Source: Sphingobacterium tenebrionis
Lineage (GTDB): Bacteria; Bacteroidota; Bacteroidia; Sphingobacteriales; Sphingobacteriaceae
Length of the DNA: 64,000 nt
Direction of reading: 5' to 3'
Assembly: GCF_037126265.1 (NCBI RefSeq)
Contig: NZ_JAYLLN010000006.1
Span: forward strand, 62,001 to 126,000
Part shown: piece by piece, positions 41,825 to 51,330 of the stretch
Numbering within the stretch: the stretch's first letter is position 1
How the letters are laid out: the number at the start of each line of letters is the position of its first letter
The notes under the pieces: generated by a model
The model's input: only the letters and a program-made list of their open reading frames with translations
Database searches by the model: none
What the model was told of the DNA's origin: nothing
Made by a program: the position numbers and the translations under genes

Positions 41825-42282
41825 TGGAATGGTTCAATAAATCCTTTGAAGAGCTGAGTTCGTTGGAACTGTACAAAATCCTGCAGGTAAGACAGGAGGT
41901 TTTTGTACTGGAACAGACTTGTATCTATAGGGATTGTGATGATAAGGATCAGTTTGCCAAGCATCTATTTGCGGTGAAGGATGACAAATGTGTCGCCTAT
42001 GCGCGATTGATCCCACCAGATTACTCCTACCCTGGATCTTCTTCTATCGGAAGGGTCCTGGTCCATCCTGAATTCAGAAAATTGGATTATGGAAAATTAT
42101 TGATGGAACAAGCGATACAAAGCTTGGTAGAGGATTATCCTGATTTTCCGATCCGGATTTCCGGTCAGCAATACCTGGAAAAATTCTATAATGAACTGGG
42201 ATTCAAGACAGAGAGTGATATGTATCTCGAAGATGATATTCCCCATCTAGAGATGGCTTATTACCAGCATATTCAAGCATAA
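41824..42282 (+). CDS. GNAT family acetyltransferase (ElaA-like)
   Basis: 152 aa. ElaA-type GNAT fold: LYKILQVRQEVFVLEQTCIYRDCDDKD, the acetyl-CoA pyrophosphate loop region IGRVLVHPEFRKLDYGKLLME near residue 77, and FYNELGFKTES near the C terminus. The substrate is unknown. It is translationally coupled to the YqeY gene by a 1-nt overlap. Confidence 0.92.
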   Translation: MEWFNKSFEELSSLELYKILQVRQEVFVLEQTCIYRDCDDKDQFAKHLFAVKDDKCVAYARLIPPDYSYPGSSSIGRVLVHPEFRKLDYGKLLMEQAIQSLVEDYPDFPIRISGQQYLEKFYNELGFKTESDMYLEDDIPHLEMAYYQHIQA

Positions 42283-42287
42283 AAAAC

Positions 42288-42312
42288 GGGCTCCTTTAGG
42301 AACCCATTTTAT
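42288..42312. terminator. Weak bidirectional terminator candidate
   Basis: GGGCTCC/GGAACCC (one mismatch) with a TTTA loop, followed on the plus strand by ATTTTATT and on the minus strand by a T-run. It lies between the convergent ElaA-like and DUF5689 genes. Confidence 0.5.
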
Positions 42313-42352
42313 TGTATAATATTAACGATGATGCTAATCAGGAACCAAATGG

Positions 42353-43885
42353 TTAATAGACCAGCTTGGTTGCAAATTCTGGATTTTCAATATCCTCCAA
42401 TACAGAAGTCTTTTCCAATAAAGGCGCATATTTTACACGTGCTTTGGTCCAACGACCTAAGGTCATGTTATATTCTCCCCCCATATAATTGAAATAGCCC
42501 GCATCGGAAGGTGTATTATAAGGAATATTGTTGGTATTCGACCCAGAACGATAGAACGGCTGTTCGTTCAACGTGATCGGGTTAATGATATCATAGAAGT
42601 CATTATTGGCTACACGGTATCCAAAACCATTACCAACCACACTACCTCCAGAAGCCACAAACATCACATCCTCTGGGATCGATTTCTCTGTTACATCCGT
42701 ACCTTCAAAAATCGCAATTCCATAGGTATTTCCGCTATTGGCCAATAGGTTGGTGGTCTTTGTTCCGAAACCTTGCCCATCGGTCGTGCCATAATTATGT
42801 GTAGCAATCCAGTTGGCATGTTTGATACTGGTGGATCCCGAACTGAGGATCAATCCATTGGTTCCACCTACATAGAAGAAGGTCCCTTTCTTGGCTGTTC
42901 CTTTGGTCAGATTGATCTTATAGGTCCGCATGCCACCTGTTGCCCAGCCCTTTTGTGGGAAACCCACTGGGGTGGAAGCATTGGCATTATTGGTGGTAAC
43001 CACCGAGAACGGCGTTTTAGCAAAATCGATATCCTCTGTTGCCATAAACTGCATATACTCATGGTTATTATCGGAACCTTTTGGATCATTGTTCCAACCG
43101 GTAATAATAGCTTTCGGAACCTTATATACCGATTTCAATTCCACTAAATCTCGTTGCGTACGCATTTTCTGATAAGCAATAACACTGTCTTGCTCCTGTT
43201 TGGTAAATACGATACCATAGTAATTGGCCATTTTATACTGTGGAAGGTTGGCCAATGTTGAATTCGCATCGGTAGAAACCGTAATGGTTCCAAATCCATC
43301 ATTGATGGTCTGATCGCCAGAAATCACCTGACCCGGCTCAGGAGTGTAAGTATAACCTCCCTTAACAATGGCCACCAAGGTACTTTCGAAATCATAAGGT
43401 TTCGCGGCAATCTTTGCGGTATTGGTTAAAGTCGCATAAACCGGTCTATCTGAAGCCACTTTAGTGATGCGATTCTGGTCCACATTCTTGATCTGCAAGA
43501 GTCCATCAACACGGTCTAAAACAGTACCATCGAGATTGATGATCACAGAATCTCCCGGTTTATATTCTTTAGCGAGATCTCCTAGTGGAATGGCCACTCC
43601 TCTTAATAAACTTAACCTTCTGGCATCCTGCACGAACAACATGCCTTCAGGCAGGTTATTACCCGAGTGATCCGAAATCACCACAGCCGAAAGGCTATTG
43701 GAGCCTTCCATGGTTTCCAGGTTCAGATCAATCGCCGAACCTTTATATAAATTACGGATATCATATATACCGATATAAGGACTCACCTCCCCTCCTGGAT
43801 AATTGGTATCCGCACAACTTGCCAAGCTACCTGCGAGCACTGCAAATCCGAATAATTTTTTAAAAATATTTTTCATCTCCTTCAT
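42353..43885 (-). CDS. DUF5689 domain lipoprotein
   Basis: 510 aa. The signal peptide ends in a lipobox (LAGSLASCAD), predicting a surface or outer-membrane lipoprotein. A DUF5689-type region (about residues 30-230, with YIGIYDIRNLYKGSAIDL) precedes a C-terminal beta-rich domain (about 250-500) with GNTYGIAIFEG-like repeats. The ATG at 43885 follows the SusD stop by 2 nt; 43876 is an alternative. Such proteins occur as accessory surface proteins of SusC/SusD systems. A role in capturing or presenting a phosphorylated or nucleic-acid-like substrate is inferred only from the neighbouring phosphodiesterase. Confidence 0.8.
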   Translation of the reverse strand: MKEMKNIFKKLFGFAVLAGSLASCADTNYPGGEVSPYIGIYDIRNLYKGSAIDLNLETMEGSNSLSAVVISDHSGNNLPEGMLFVQDARRLSLLRGVAIPLGDLAKEYKPGDSVIINLDGTVLDRVDGLLQIKNVDQNRITKVASDRPVYATLTNTAKIAAKPYDFESTLVAIVKGGYTYTPEPGQVISGDQTINDGFGTITVSTDANSTLANLPQYKMANYYGIVFTKQEQDSVIAYQKMRTQRDLVELKSVYKVPKAIITGWNNDPKGSDNNHEYMQFMATEDIDFAKTPFSVVTTNNANASTPVGFPQKGWATGGMRTYKINLTKGTAKKGTFFYVGGTNGLILSSGSTSIKHANWIATHNYGTTDGQGFGTKTTNLLANSGNTYGIAIFEGTDVTEKSIPEDVMFVASGGSVVGNGFGYRVANNDFYDIINPITLNEQPFYRSGSNTNNIPYNTPSDAGYFNYMGGEYNMTLGRWTKARVKYAPLLEKTSVLEDIENPEFATKLVY

Positions 43886-43887
43886 GA

Positions 43888-45408
43888 TTAAGGCTTTTGC
43901 CACCACATTTTTGTATTGATTTCATCTGCCCCTTGTCTGGCAACCGCTTCTCTATAACTTACTGGGTTAGAAGATTGCACGTAGACTGGATATTGCATAC
44001 GCGCCGGCATTTCGCCATTGTTCTTCAAACCTGCTCCTTTTGGCAATATTGGATGTCCTGTTCTTCTATACTCGAACCATTGTTGAAGATCTACTAAGAA
44101 CAACGCAAAATACTTTTGCTGATGGATCATTTCCATTTTCTCGTCGAAAGTTGCCGCAGCATCCCAAGCCTTATCAGAGGCCGCCAGATGTTCCTCGATA
44201 TTTCCGGTCCATGTCGGTACCCATAGGGTAATGGAATTGGAAGCGCCAGAATAGAAAGGCACGCTAGGATCTCCAGTGATATAGCCTTTCAGCATGGCTT
44301 CTGCCTTGATGAATTCCACCTCCGCAAAATTCATGATCATTCCGGTCATAGGTTCATGCTGCATGCTGTATCCCCCTACGATCTGATCTGCCGAATAGAA
44401 ATAGGACATTTTTGAATAATCCTCCGAACCTTGGGCATATCCACTTGGAACACCTACGAAGTTTCCGGACACGGGCGCAATTCCCCAACGGTTTACACCT
44501 GCTTTCCCATAGTCAGGAATGTTCAATCGTGGATCATTCGTATCACGCAAGAAATCAATGAAATATTCGGCAATCGCAGTTGCTCTAAAATCCTGTACCC
44601 TTGTCGACATAAATGGGGATACATAAACCCCTTCTCCCGTCCAACGAAGAATGGCAGACTCCTCATTATTGGCAATGATGGGATAATTAGATTTATTGGT
44701 TTCCAAAATCTCTTTGATTTTTGCTTCTGCATAATCTTTTACCTCGGCTTTATGGGCAACACGCATCAATAACCTCAGGAATAAGGAGTTTCCAAACTTA
44801 CGCCAATTGGCTACCGATCCAGCATATACTGGATCCTGTAATGGATCAATTGCGGTATTGGCTTTCAGCAGGTTATTCGCCGAATCCAATTTCATCAACA
44901 GATTGGTATAGATATCCTTCTGGGCATCAAATTTTGGTTCGAACAACAAGGAGTCTCTTCCCAAGGTAGCCTGTGTATAAGGGATATCACCATACGTATC
45001 CGTTAGAATGGAGTTGGTCCATGCCTGAAGGATCATGGAGATCCCTTGATAGGACGTATTAAAGGTCAACTCATTCTGCGCCTTGCTGTACATATCCTTG
45101 TAATTGGATAGATTCAGGAAGTGGTTGCTCCAAAGGTAATCTGACCAACTTCTTCTAAAGTCATATCGGAAGACTTTGAATTCGCCATCTCCAATGGAAA
45201 CAGTGACCTGCATCAATTCATTGTTGAAGCCCCTGTTCCGGTTCATATTGGCGGATACGGAAGAGATCAAAGCATTTGCCATGAACTGCTCCGGATAGGC
45301 TTCCGTGGTTTTGGTCGGGTCGACATTCAGGTCAACAAAACCTTTATCGCAAGATGAAAGTGCTAAGATGCTTAACAGACTTCCAAATAGTATATTTTTC
45401 AATTTCAT
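43888..45408 (-). CDS. SusD/RagB family outer-membrane lipoprotein
   Basis: 506 aa from MKLKNILFGSLLSILALSSCDKG; lipobox LSSC. It belongs to the SusD-like type 2 group (PF12771): LNVDPTKTTEAYPEQFMANALIS at the N terminus and a helical TPR-like core with ILQAWTNSILTDTYGDIPYTQA. It forms the lid of the SusC transporter at the cell surface and captures substrate. The start 11 nt from the SusC stop and the DUF5689 gene 2 nt after its own stop indicate one operon. The substrate is unknown. Confidence 0.93.
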   Translation of the reverse strand: MKLKNILFGSLLSILALSSCDKGFVDLNVDPTKTTEAYPEQFMANALISSVSANMNRNRGFNNELMQVTVSIGDGEFKVFRYDFRRSWSDYLWSNHFLNLSNYKDMYSKAQNELTFNTSYQGISMILQAWTNSILTDTYGDIPYTQATLGRDSLLFEPKFDAQKDIYTNLLMKLDSANNLLKANTAIDPLQDPVYAGSVANWRKFGNSLFLRLLMRVAHKAEVKDYAEAKIKEILETNKSNYPIIANNEESAILRWTGEGVYVSPFMSTRVQDFRATAIAEYFIDFLRDTNDPRLNIPDYGKAGVNRWGIAPVSGNFVGVPSGYAQGSEDYSKMSYFYSADQIVGGYSMQHEPMTGMIMNFAEVEFIKAEAMLKGYITGDPSVPFYSGASNSITLWVPTWTGNIEEHLAASDKAWDAAATFDEKMEMIHQQKYFALFLVDLQQWFEYRRTGHPILPKGAGLKNNGEMPARMQYPVYVQSSNPVSYREAVARQGADEINTKMWWQKP

Positions 45409-45418
45409 GATAATCGAG

Positions 45419-48400
45419 TTAGAAACCAACAATTAGGTTAAATCCGAATGTACGGGTTGACGGGAATTGAGCAATCTCAAATCCTTTCACGATATCCCCA
45501 CCATCCAAGGTTCCGAATTCTGGATCGAAGGCCGGCCATTTGGTCCAGATGAATAGATCACGGCCATAAACACCAATGGTCGCCCGGTTAATGCCTAAAC
45601 GGGAAACCAGGTTCTTATTTAAGCTATAATCCAAACGCGCTTCCCTAAATTTGATGAAATCGGTAGGGAATGTGCTTCCTTCGGCATTATCCTGCCCGAA
45701 ATGAGAACGGTAATATTCATCAACGTTCTTGGCGATGACATCATTTTGGCGGTAGGTACCATCCGCATTCTGGATTACCCCATTACCGATGATACTGCTG
45801 TAGCGTCCTGGTAAGGTATTTTTGGTTTTTCCTTGCTCTGCTAATTTATAATGGGTTAAGGAATGACCAACTGCTCCCCATTGGGTATCGAACAAGAGGT
45901 TCATACGCAACCCTTTATAAGAGAAGTTATTTCCGAAACTCATTTTACCTTTTGGAATGGTATTTCCCAAATACAGGATTTCACTGGTTAGTTTCGCGTA
46001 TCCGGTAGATTCATCATAGATGACTTGTCCATCAGGAGCACGCTCATAGCCAATACCATAAAGATCGCCTAAACTTCCACCGACCATTCCTACAATCTGT
46101 CCAGATCCTACTGAACGCTGCTGAAGCACGATGGTGCTATCGGTCAACTGTTTGATGAGGTTTTTATTTCCGGTATAGGTAATATAGGATGACCATCCAA
46201 AGCCATTGTCTTTAGCTTTGATCTGATCAGTGTTCAAGGCGATTTCTAGACCTTTGTTTTCCACTTCACCAAAGTTGACCAAGAAACGGCTTACTCCCGA
46301 AGCAGGGTCTACGAAACGGAAAAGGTGTTGGTTCGATGAATTTGCTTTATACCAAGCAATATCCAATTTCACTTTATTGTTGAACATGCGGATATCGGTA
46401 CCGAATTCCAGCGACGATGTAGAAAGCGGCTTGATCAACGGATTGGCCAGGGTTGATGGATTAGCCAATGACCCTCCCAACAAGGAATTTGGATTTTCGT
46501 AATTGAATTCTGTTTGAAAAGGTTTCTGTACACCTGATCCGGTACCTGCATAAGAGGCACGGAATTTACCAAAGCTGATGAATTCTGGAAGATCCCAGAT
46601 TTTAGAGAACACGAAACTTCCGTTGATAGAAGGATAATTGAACCCTAATTCTTTATCGATATACAAACGTGTAGCCAAGGTACTTGCCCAGTCCCTACGG
46701 AACGTAGCATCCAGGAATAAGAAATCCTTATATCCAGTAGTTACCAAAGTATATAAACTGTTGGTTTGGGATCGCTCGATGATCTGACGGGTTTTTACCC
46801 CATATTTTGAATTGTTGTGGTTGTAAACACCTGGGTAGAACAAACCATCAGAGGTCATTTCATCCCGATCATAATCGATACGGGCAGATGCACCACCTAA
46901 GTTGACTGAAAAATCAAAGTTATCGTTCAGTTTTTTATTATAGGTCACCAAGAAATCGATATTGGTTTCCTTCGAGAAAATAGATTGGCTACGGTATGAT
47001 CCTTCCCGAAGTTTAGAACCGGCATCGTAAGGTCTATTCTGGTTTCTATCCTCGATCCCCATATCCATTGCCGCGCGAACATGGGCTTTCAGGTCTTTGG
47101 AAAACTGATAAACGGCCTGTGCATTCCCGGTAATGGTATGCCTGTTGTTGGCATTGATGAACTCATAGGAGATCGCGTATGGGTTTTCTGGATAGGTACT
47201 GAATGGATAAGCAATTTTACGATCTTCTTCACCATTCACCCAATAATTTCTCAACCAATTCAGGTCAGCGCTTGGTTGCCAGAAAATATACCAGTACATC
47301 AAGGATTGGTTTCCATAACCTGTTCCCGGCAAATTGTCTGACCAGCGGTTGGTATAATTCACTTTGGAATTGATGGTCAGTTTATCGGTGATCTTGGAAC
47401 TCACGGACAGTGCCAATGAATTCTTTTTATATCCGGTATTCGGAACGATCCATTTGTTCTGGGTATTGGTGGCGGAGAATCTGGCAGTTGTCTTGTCGGT
47501 ACTTCCGTCGATAGATACCGTATTGGTAAAGGTTCTACCAACATCAAAGAAACCATTTACGCCATTTTTGCCATCATAGGCACGCCAAGGTGTTCTTGTA
47601 GGACCTACCTTTTGTAATATAGGATCATATTGGAAAAATTCTTGACCATCGAATTTAGGGCCATAAGCAGAACTGGTTCCACTGGTGCTACTTCCATCCA
47701 CGGAAGAACCGAAGGAGTAATGCGCAGCTCCGTCCAAACCCTGACCATATTCGTATTGTAGATCTGGGGAACGGTTCATGCTTTCAAAGGCAGCATTGGA
47801 ATTAACGGTAATACCAATTCCTTTTCCTTTAGCGGACCCCGATTTAGTGGTAATGATGACCGCACCATTGGCTCCACGGGAACCATAAAGTGCTGCTGCA
47901 CCTGGACCTTTTAGTACCGTAATGCTTTCGATATCCTCCGGATTGATGTCGTCCATACCGTTACCATAATCTACCGGCATGTTGTCGGAACCCGTTCCAT
48001 AGGCGCCATCAGAACCTAGAGCCGAGGATCGACCAGAACCACCGTTCATGATGACTCCATCGACAACGATCAGGGCACCATTTTCTCCGGTTAGGTTGTT
48101 TTCTCCACGAAGGATGATCTTGGTGGTCCCAACAGGTCCTGCATTGGACCGCATCAGGTTCACACCGGCAACTTTTCCGGAAAGAGCATCCATCCAGTTA
48201 TTGGATAAGGCTTCGGTCAACTGCTCGCCTTTAACGGTAGTAGCCGAATAACCCAAAGCCTGTTCTTCACGCTTGATTCCCAAAGCCGTGACTACGACTT
48301 CCTCGATCGATTCGTCTACAGCCGATAACTTAATGGAATAGGTTTCCTGTTCCACCTTTACGGTTGTTGAGTTATAACCTATCATTCTTAGGCTCAATGT

Positions 48401-48661
48401 CGTCCCTTTCACAACAGAACCACTAAACACCCCGTCTTTGCCTGTAAGGCCTATTGCTCGGTTGTTTGCACTAATACTCACGCCCTCTAAAGGGTTCCCA
48501 GAACTCTGATCAAGTACCGTAATACGTACATTGATCAATTCTTGTGCAGCATAGGATTTCAAAGGCACATACCTGACGTGCCCTGATGCCTGCGAAATAC
48601 AGGAAAGCCCTAACAATAGGATAAGGCTTCCTTGGCTAATCCTCAAGATCGATCGATTCAT
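45419..48661 (-). CDS. SusC/RagA family TonB-dependent transporter
   Basis: 1080-aa outer-membrane barrel. The signal peptide is cleaved near QASGH. A carboxypeptidase D regulatory-like domain follows (residues about 42-115, INVRITVLDQSSGNPLEGVSISANN and following), then the TonB box EEVVVTALG near residue 120. The plug domain has the SusC signatures LSGKVAGVNLM, ILRGENNLTGENGALIVVDGV and DINPEDIESITVLKGPGAAALYGSRGANGAVIITTK, in parts. The 22-strand barrel ends TFGFNLIVGF, with a terminal Phe. It imports substrate captured by SusD using the proton motive force via TonB. The PHP phosphodiesterase gene lies 25 nt upstream. Confidence 0.96.
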   Translation of the reverse strand: MNRSILRISQGSLILLLGLSCISQASGHVRYVPLKSYAAQELINVRITVLDQSSGNPLEGVSISANNRAIGLTGKDGVFSGSVVKGTTLSLRMIGYNSTTVKVEQETYSIKLSAVDESIEEVVVTALGIKREEQALGYSATTVKGEQLTEALSNNWMDALSGKVAGVNLMRSNAGPVGTTKIILRGENNLTGENGALIVVDGVIMNGGSGRSSALGSDGAYGTGSDNMPVDYGNGMDDINPEDIESITVLKGPGAAALYGSRGANGAVIITTKSGSAKGKGIGITVNSNAAFESMNRSPDLQYEYGQGLDGAAHYSFGSSVDGSSTSGTSSAYGPKFDGQEFFQYDPILQKVGPTRTPWRAYDGKNGVNGFFDVGRTFTNTVSIDGSTDKTTARFSATNTQNKWIVPNTGYKKNSLALSVSSKITDKLTINSKVNYTNRWSDNLPGTGYGNQSLMYWYIFWQPSADLNWLRNYWVNGEEDRKIAYPFSTYPENPYAISYEFINANNRHTITGNAQAVYQFSKDLKAHVRAAMDMGIEDRNQNRPYDAGSKLREGSYRSQSIFSKETNIDFLVTYNKKLNDNFDFSVNLGGASARIDYDRDEMTSDGLFYPGVYNHNNSKYGVKTRQIIERSQTNSLYTLVTTGYKDFLFLDATFRRDWASTLATRLYIDKELGFNYPSINGSFVFSKIWDLPEFISFGKFRASYAGTGSGVQKPFQTEFNYENPNSLLGGSLANPSTLANPLIKPLSTSSLEFGTDIRMFNNKVKLDIAWYKANSSNQHLFRFVDPASGVSRFLVNFGEVENKGLEIALNTDQIKAKDNGFGWSSYITYTGNKNLIKQLTDSTIVLQQRSVGSGQIVGMVGGSLGDLYGIGYERAPDGQVIYDESTGYAKLTSEILYLGNTIPKGKMSFGNNFSYKGLRMNLLFDTQWGAVGHSLTHYKLAEQGKTKNTLPGRYSSIIGNGVIQNADGTYRQNDVIAKNVDEYYRSHFGQDNAEGSTFPTDFIKFREARLDYSLNKNLVSRLGINRATIGVYGRDLFIWTKWPAFDPEFGTLDGGDIVKGFEIAQFPSTRTFGFNLIVGF

Positions 48662-48686
48662 TAATTTCAGTTTTTGTTTGTTTTTC

Positions 48687-49832
48687 TTAATTCAAGCGGA
48701 TATCCACGTTCAAATGTTTATCACTTCGGATATAGGTAGAAACCACCTCATAGGTTAATGAAGGTTGGTTGGCTTCGGCAGTTAATGTTTGGGCAGATCC
48801 AGGGTAAAGTACAATCTTTTTTGTCCCTTTTCCTGCTTTTAATACCAGCTCAAAATATAGATCACTGTTGTTCTTGATCTCATAATAATTGGTTACTACT
48901 CCTTTATTATTGGTCTTTTTATGGAAAACTGGGCTCAACGCTACACAGGCATCGAACAAAGCCTTTACGTGTTCTTCTTTTCCAAATAAGTATTTGCTTG
49001 ACCAAGCTACAGTCCTTCCGCTATTCAATGCTTCGCGGATACCTTGAGCGCTGCGGTCCTTGCTCATGATCAAGGTCATCGTGCGGTGTACACCTTCTTT
49101 GTTCAGATCGTAGCTATGGGCGATCAGGTTATGCATATCGGTATTTCCGATAATGGTTAGGTTTCTGTCCAATGCCCAATCTAAGGCTTTGGAATGGAAG
49201 CCCAATCCGTTCACCACTTCGATGCCATGTACTTTCTTTTCCTGGTAGAGTTTTTCTACAAATGGAATCCATTCATATGATCCCGGAATCTGTTTGTCCT
49301 TCCATCCCGGATGGTTCCAGAACACAAAGGCACCATCGTTGATCACGCGGTCAATGGATTCTTGGTCTTTATCCTCGTCGCGAACATCGATGAACTTGTT
49401 GGCATCAGTAATGAAAAGCGCATTGAAGTGTCCTGGAGGCGTATTACGGGTAACTTCTGTTCCTTTGATCAGGACCAAGTTGTTTTCTTTAGCCAATTCC
49501 ACGGCAAGGTCATGTGAGCGGTTATGGTCGGTGTTCACATCATCTTTATGGGGTTGGTATTCCATATGTTCGGTAATGGAAATGGCATCCAAACCTTCTT
49601 TCCAAGCTTCCTGCACGCGTACGTTAGGCCATACATGGCCATCTGTAAATACGGTATGCATGTGGAAATCACATTTTAGAACCTGGAAACCGTTGACATT
49701 GGGAATATGGATGATATCGCGTTTGGATGGCAAACGGAATTCGTCCAAAGTGATTACTCCTTGATTGGTTTGACTGAATAAACTGGTTGTTCCTAATAAT
49801 AGTAGGCTGGTTAGTATTGCTGTTTTCTTCAT
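48687..49832 (-). CDS. PHP-domain phosphodiesterase (Sb-PDE family), secreted
   Basis: 381 aa. Signal peptide MKKTAILTSLLLLGTTSLFSQ. The PHP metal site is visible: DFHMHTVFTDG near residue 56, ITEHMEYQPHKDD, KGTEVTRNTPPGHFNALF, FWNHPGWKD and NTDMHN. A C-terminal beta domain follows. The family includes a Sphingobium-type phosphodiesterase acting on organophosphate diesters. First gene of the operon with SusC, SusD and DUF5689, which makes a surface-to-periplasm system for a phosphodiester-containing substrate likely. A TAGTTTTG promoter element lies 20 nt upstream. Confidence 0.87.
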   Translation of the reverse strand: MKKTAILTSLLLLGTTSLFSQTNQGVITLDEFRLPSKRDIIHIPNVNGFQVLKCDFHMHTVFTDGHVWPNVRVQEAWKEGLDAISITEHMEYQPHKDDVNTDHNRSHDLAVELAKENNLVLIKGTEVTRNTPPGHFNALFITDANKFIDVRDEDKDQESIDRVINDGAFVFWNHPGWKDKQIPGSYEWIPFVEKLYQEKKVHGIEVVNGLGFHSKALDWALDRNLTIIGNTDMHNLIAHSYDLNKEGVHRTMTLIMSKDRSAQGIREALNSGRTVAWSSKYLFGKEEHVKALFDACVALSPVFHKKTNNKGVVTNYYEIKNNSDLYFELVLKAGKGTKKIVLYPGSAQTLTAEANQPSLTYEVVSTYIRSDKHLNVDIRLN

Positions 49833-49851
49833 GGTTTTAGATTATGTTGAA

Positions 49852-49859
49852 CAAAACTA
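49852..49859 (-). promoter_or_regulatory. Putative PHP-SusCD operon promoter, -7 element TAGTTTTG
   Basis: Perfect TAnnTTTG match on the minus strand, 19 nt before the PHP phosphodiesterase start. Confidence 0.5.
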
Positions 49860-50143
49860 CAGTCAATATATAAATTTTATGTTAAGAAATTGTTTAGTAT
49901 TTGATAAGAATTAACATGAATTTTGGTGTTTTATAAGGAAAGAAAAGCAAAGAAAAGGTTGCATAGGAAATATTTAAGAAAAATAAAGGTGCGCGGAAGG
50001 TGTCAAAAACCGCATGATAACGCATTTTAGTTAATTTATTTTCTTGAGAAAGGAGGTTGAATTGGGGAAGGATTAATTTTGAAAATTGTGGTTTCTTATG
50101 GGTATTTTTTTGGGGATTTTAGGGAATTGTAAAGAAAAATCCA

Positions 50144-50290
50144 CGTCATTGCGAGGAGGAACGACGAAGCAATCTTTGGACTTTGTCATCCTGAGCAGCG
50201 TCGAAGGATCTGTACGTGTACTATCGAACAGATGCTTCGACTACGCTCAGCATGACATGTGGGAAGATTGCTTCGTGCCTCGCAATGACG
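50144..50290. repeat. Palindromic element copy d, carrying a nested palindrome
   Basis: Outer arms begin CGTCATTGCGAGGAGGAACG (50144 on) and end at CCTCGCAATGACG (to 50290). Between them, in the loop, lies a different inverted repeat: GTCATCCTGAGCAGCGTCGA (50185 on) paired with TCGACTACGCTCAGCATGAC (to 50256). The inner arms are about 29 nt with four or five mismatches. Confidence 0.88.
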
Positions 50291-50298
50291 AACGCCCT

Positions 50299-50346
50299 CG
50301 CAATGACGTAGGGTCGCAATGACGTAGGGTCGCAATGTCGTAAGGC
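50299..50346 (+). repeat. 16-bp satellite of palindrome arm end, 3 units
   Basis: CGCAATGACGTAGGGT twice and CGCAATGTCGTAAGGC once, directly after element d. It parallels the 17-bp units after element a. Confidence 0.88.
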
Positions 50347-50358
50347 TGCAATGAAAAC

Positions 50359-51324
50359 CTACCTTGCCTTCACCGGTCTTTCGCCGAAATGCCTATCCCG
50401 TTCAAAAGTCGACATATGTCTTTCTTTCTTCGCTGGATAGATATCATCCAAGGTAATCATGATACCAGTCTCTTCCACCTCGCCAAATTCATTGTTCCTA
50501 GCGGTACCAAAAACACGCATGGTTGGCGACAAATTCATATACGTATTGATCAATGGCGGAACATTCTCCCCCAACTCTCTTACACGCGTATTCAACACCT
50601 TATAACCTTCTTTATAATCCAAGCCATCAAAAATGCCTTCAAACTTGGAAACATCAGTCTTATACCCCAAAAACAAATCTGGAGATGGAGTAACTAATTT
50701 ATCCTTATCCGGAAAATAATGGTTCATGAAGTAGATCAGCAGATCTCTGGCTTCTTCATTATATTGCGGGTACATGGTCACCTTTCCAAATAGATACTTC
50801 ACATCTGGATTCAACAACACCACCGCCCCTAGCCCATCCCAAAGGTTATCCAAAGAGAATATCCCTTTGCGGTTATCAATTGCGGGTTGGTATTTGGGTT
50901 GTACCCATGATCTTCCCAATTCCAAGGTCTGGGGAAGATAGTTCTTTACAAAGTCTTCTGAAAAATCAAAATAATGCGCTGTGGAGAGATGGACTTCCCC
51001 ATCTTCTGAAACGGCATTATCACATTTGATCACACGGTATCCCGCAATGATCTCTTCATCATCCGGGTTCCAGGCGATCAGCTGGTCGTAGTTATGTTCA
51101 CTGATATCGTTCTCATCAATATCCAGTGCTTGCCCGGTACCACCTCCCGCGGAGCGGAAACTCAACTCTCTCAGTCGGCCAATCTCGCGCATGATATTCG
51201 GAGACGTATGATAGTTTACCAAATAAACCTCATTGTTGCCATTATTAGTATAACGGACAAAAGCTTCTTTAGTAAGTTCTTTCTTAATTAATTCCCGATC
51301 AACAGGTTGAATTATTTCTTGCAT
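50359..51324 (-). CDS. glsB: GNAT/hemolysin-type N-acyltransferase GlsB
   Basis: 321 aa, acyl-ACP-dependent N-acyltransferase related to OlsB and the 'hemolysin' GNAT family. Visible: REIGRLRELSFRSAGGGTGQALDIDE near residue 47, a GNAT core (AGYRVIKCD, LELGRSWVQPKYQ), and the family's C-terminal TGIMITLDDIYPAKKERHM. In Bacteroides the homologue makes N-acyl glycine, the first step to glycine lipids; in other Bacteroidota ornithine or serine-glycine lipids arise similarly. The O-acyltransferase partner GlsA lies 6 nt upstream in the same operon. Amino-acid specificity is not readable from sequence. Confidence 0.85.
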   Translation of the reverse strand: MQEIIQPVDRELIKKELTKEAFVRYTNNGNNEVYLVNYHTSPNIMREIGRLRELSFRSAGGGTGQALDIDENDISEHNYDQLIAWNPDDEEIIAGYRVIKCDNAVSEDGEVHLSTAHYFDFSEDFVKNYLPQTLELGRSWVQPKYQPAIDNRKGIFSLDNLWDGLGAVVLLNPDVKYLFGKVTMYPQYNEEARDLLIYFMNHYFPDKDKLVTPSPDLFLGYKTDVSKFEGIFDGLDYKEGYKVLNTRVRELGENVPPLINTYMNLSPTMRVFGTARNNEFGEVEETGIMITLDDIYPAKKERHMSTFERDRHFGERPVKAR

Positions 51325-51330
51325 AGATTA

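Larger units (their letters stand above)
49833..50358. other. Intergenic region with promoter and nested palindromes
   Basis: 526 bp. It holds the PHP-SusCD promoter element at 49852-49859, an AT-rich stretch with no recognisable gene (49870-50140), and palindromic element copy d with a nested second element and a 16-bp satellite (50144-50346). Confidence 0.7.
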
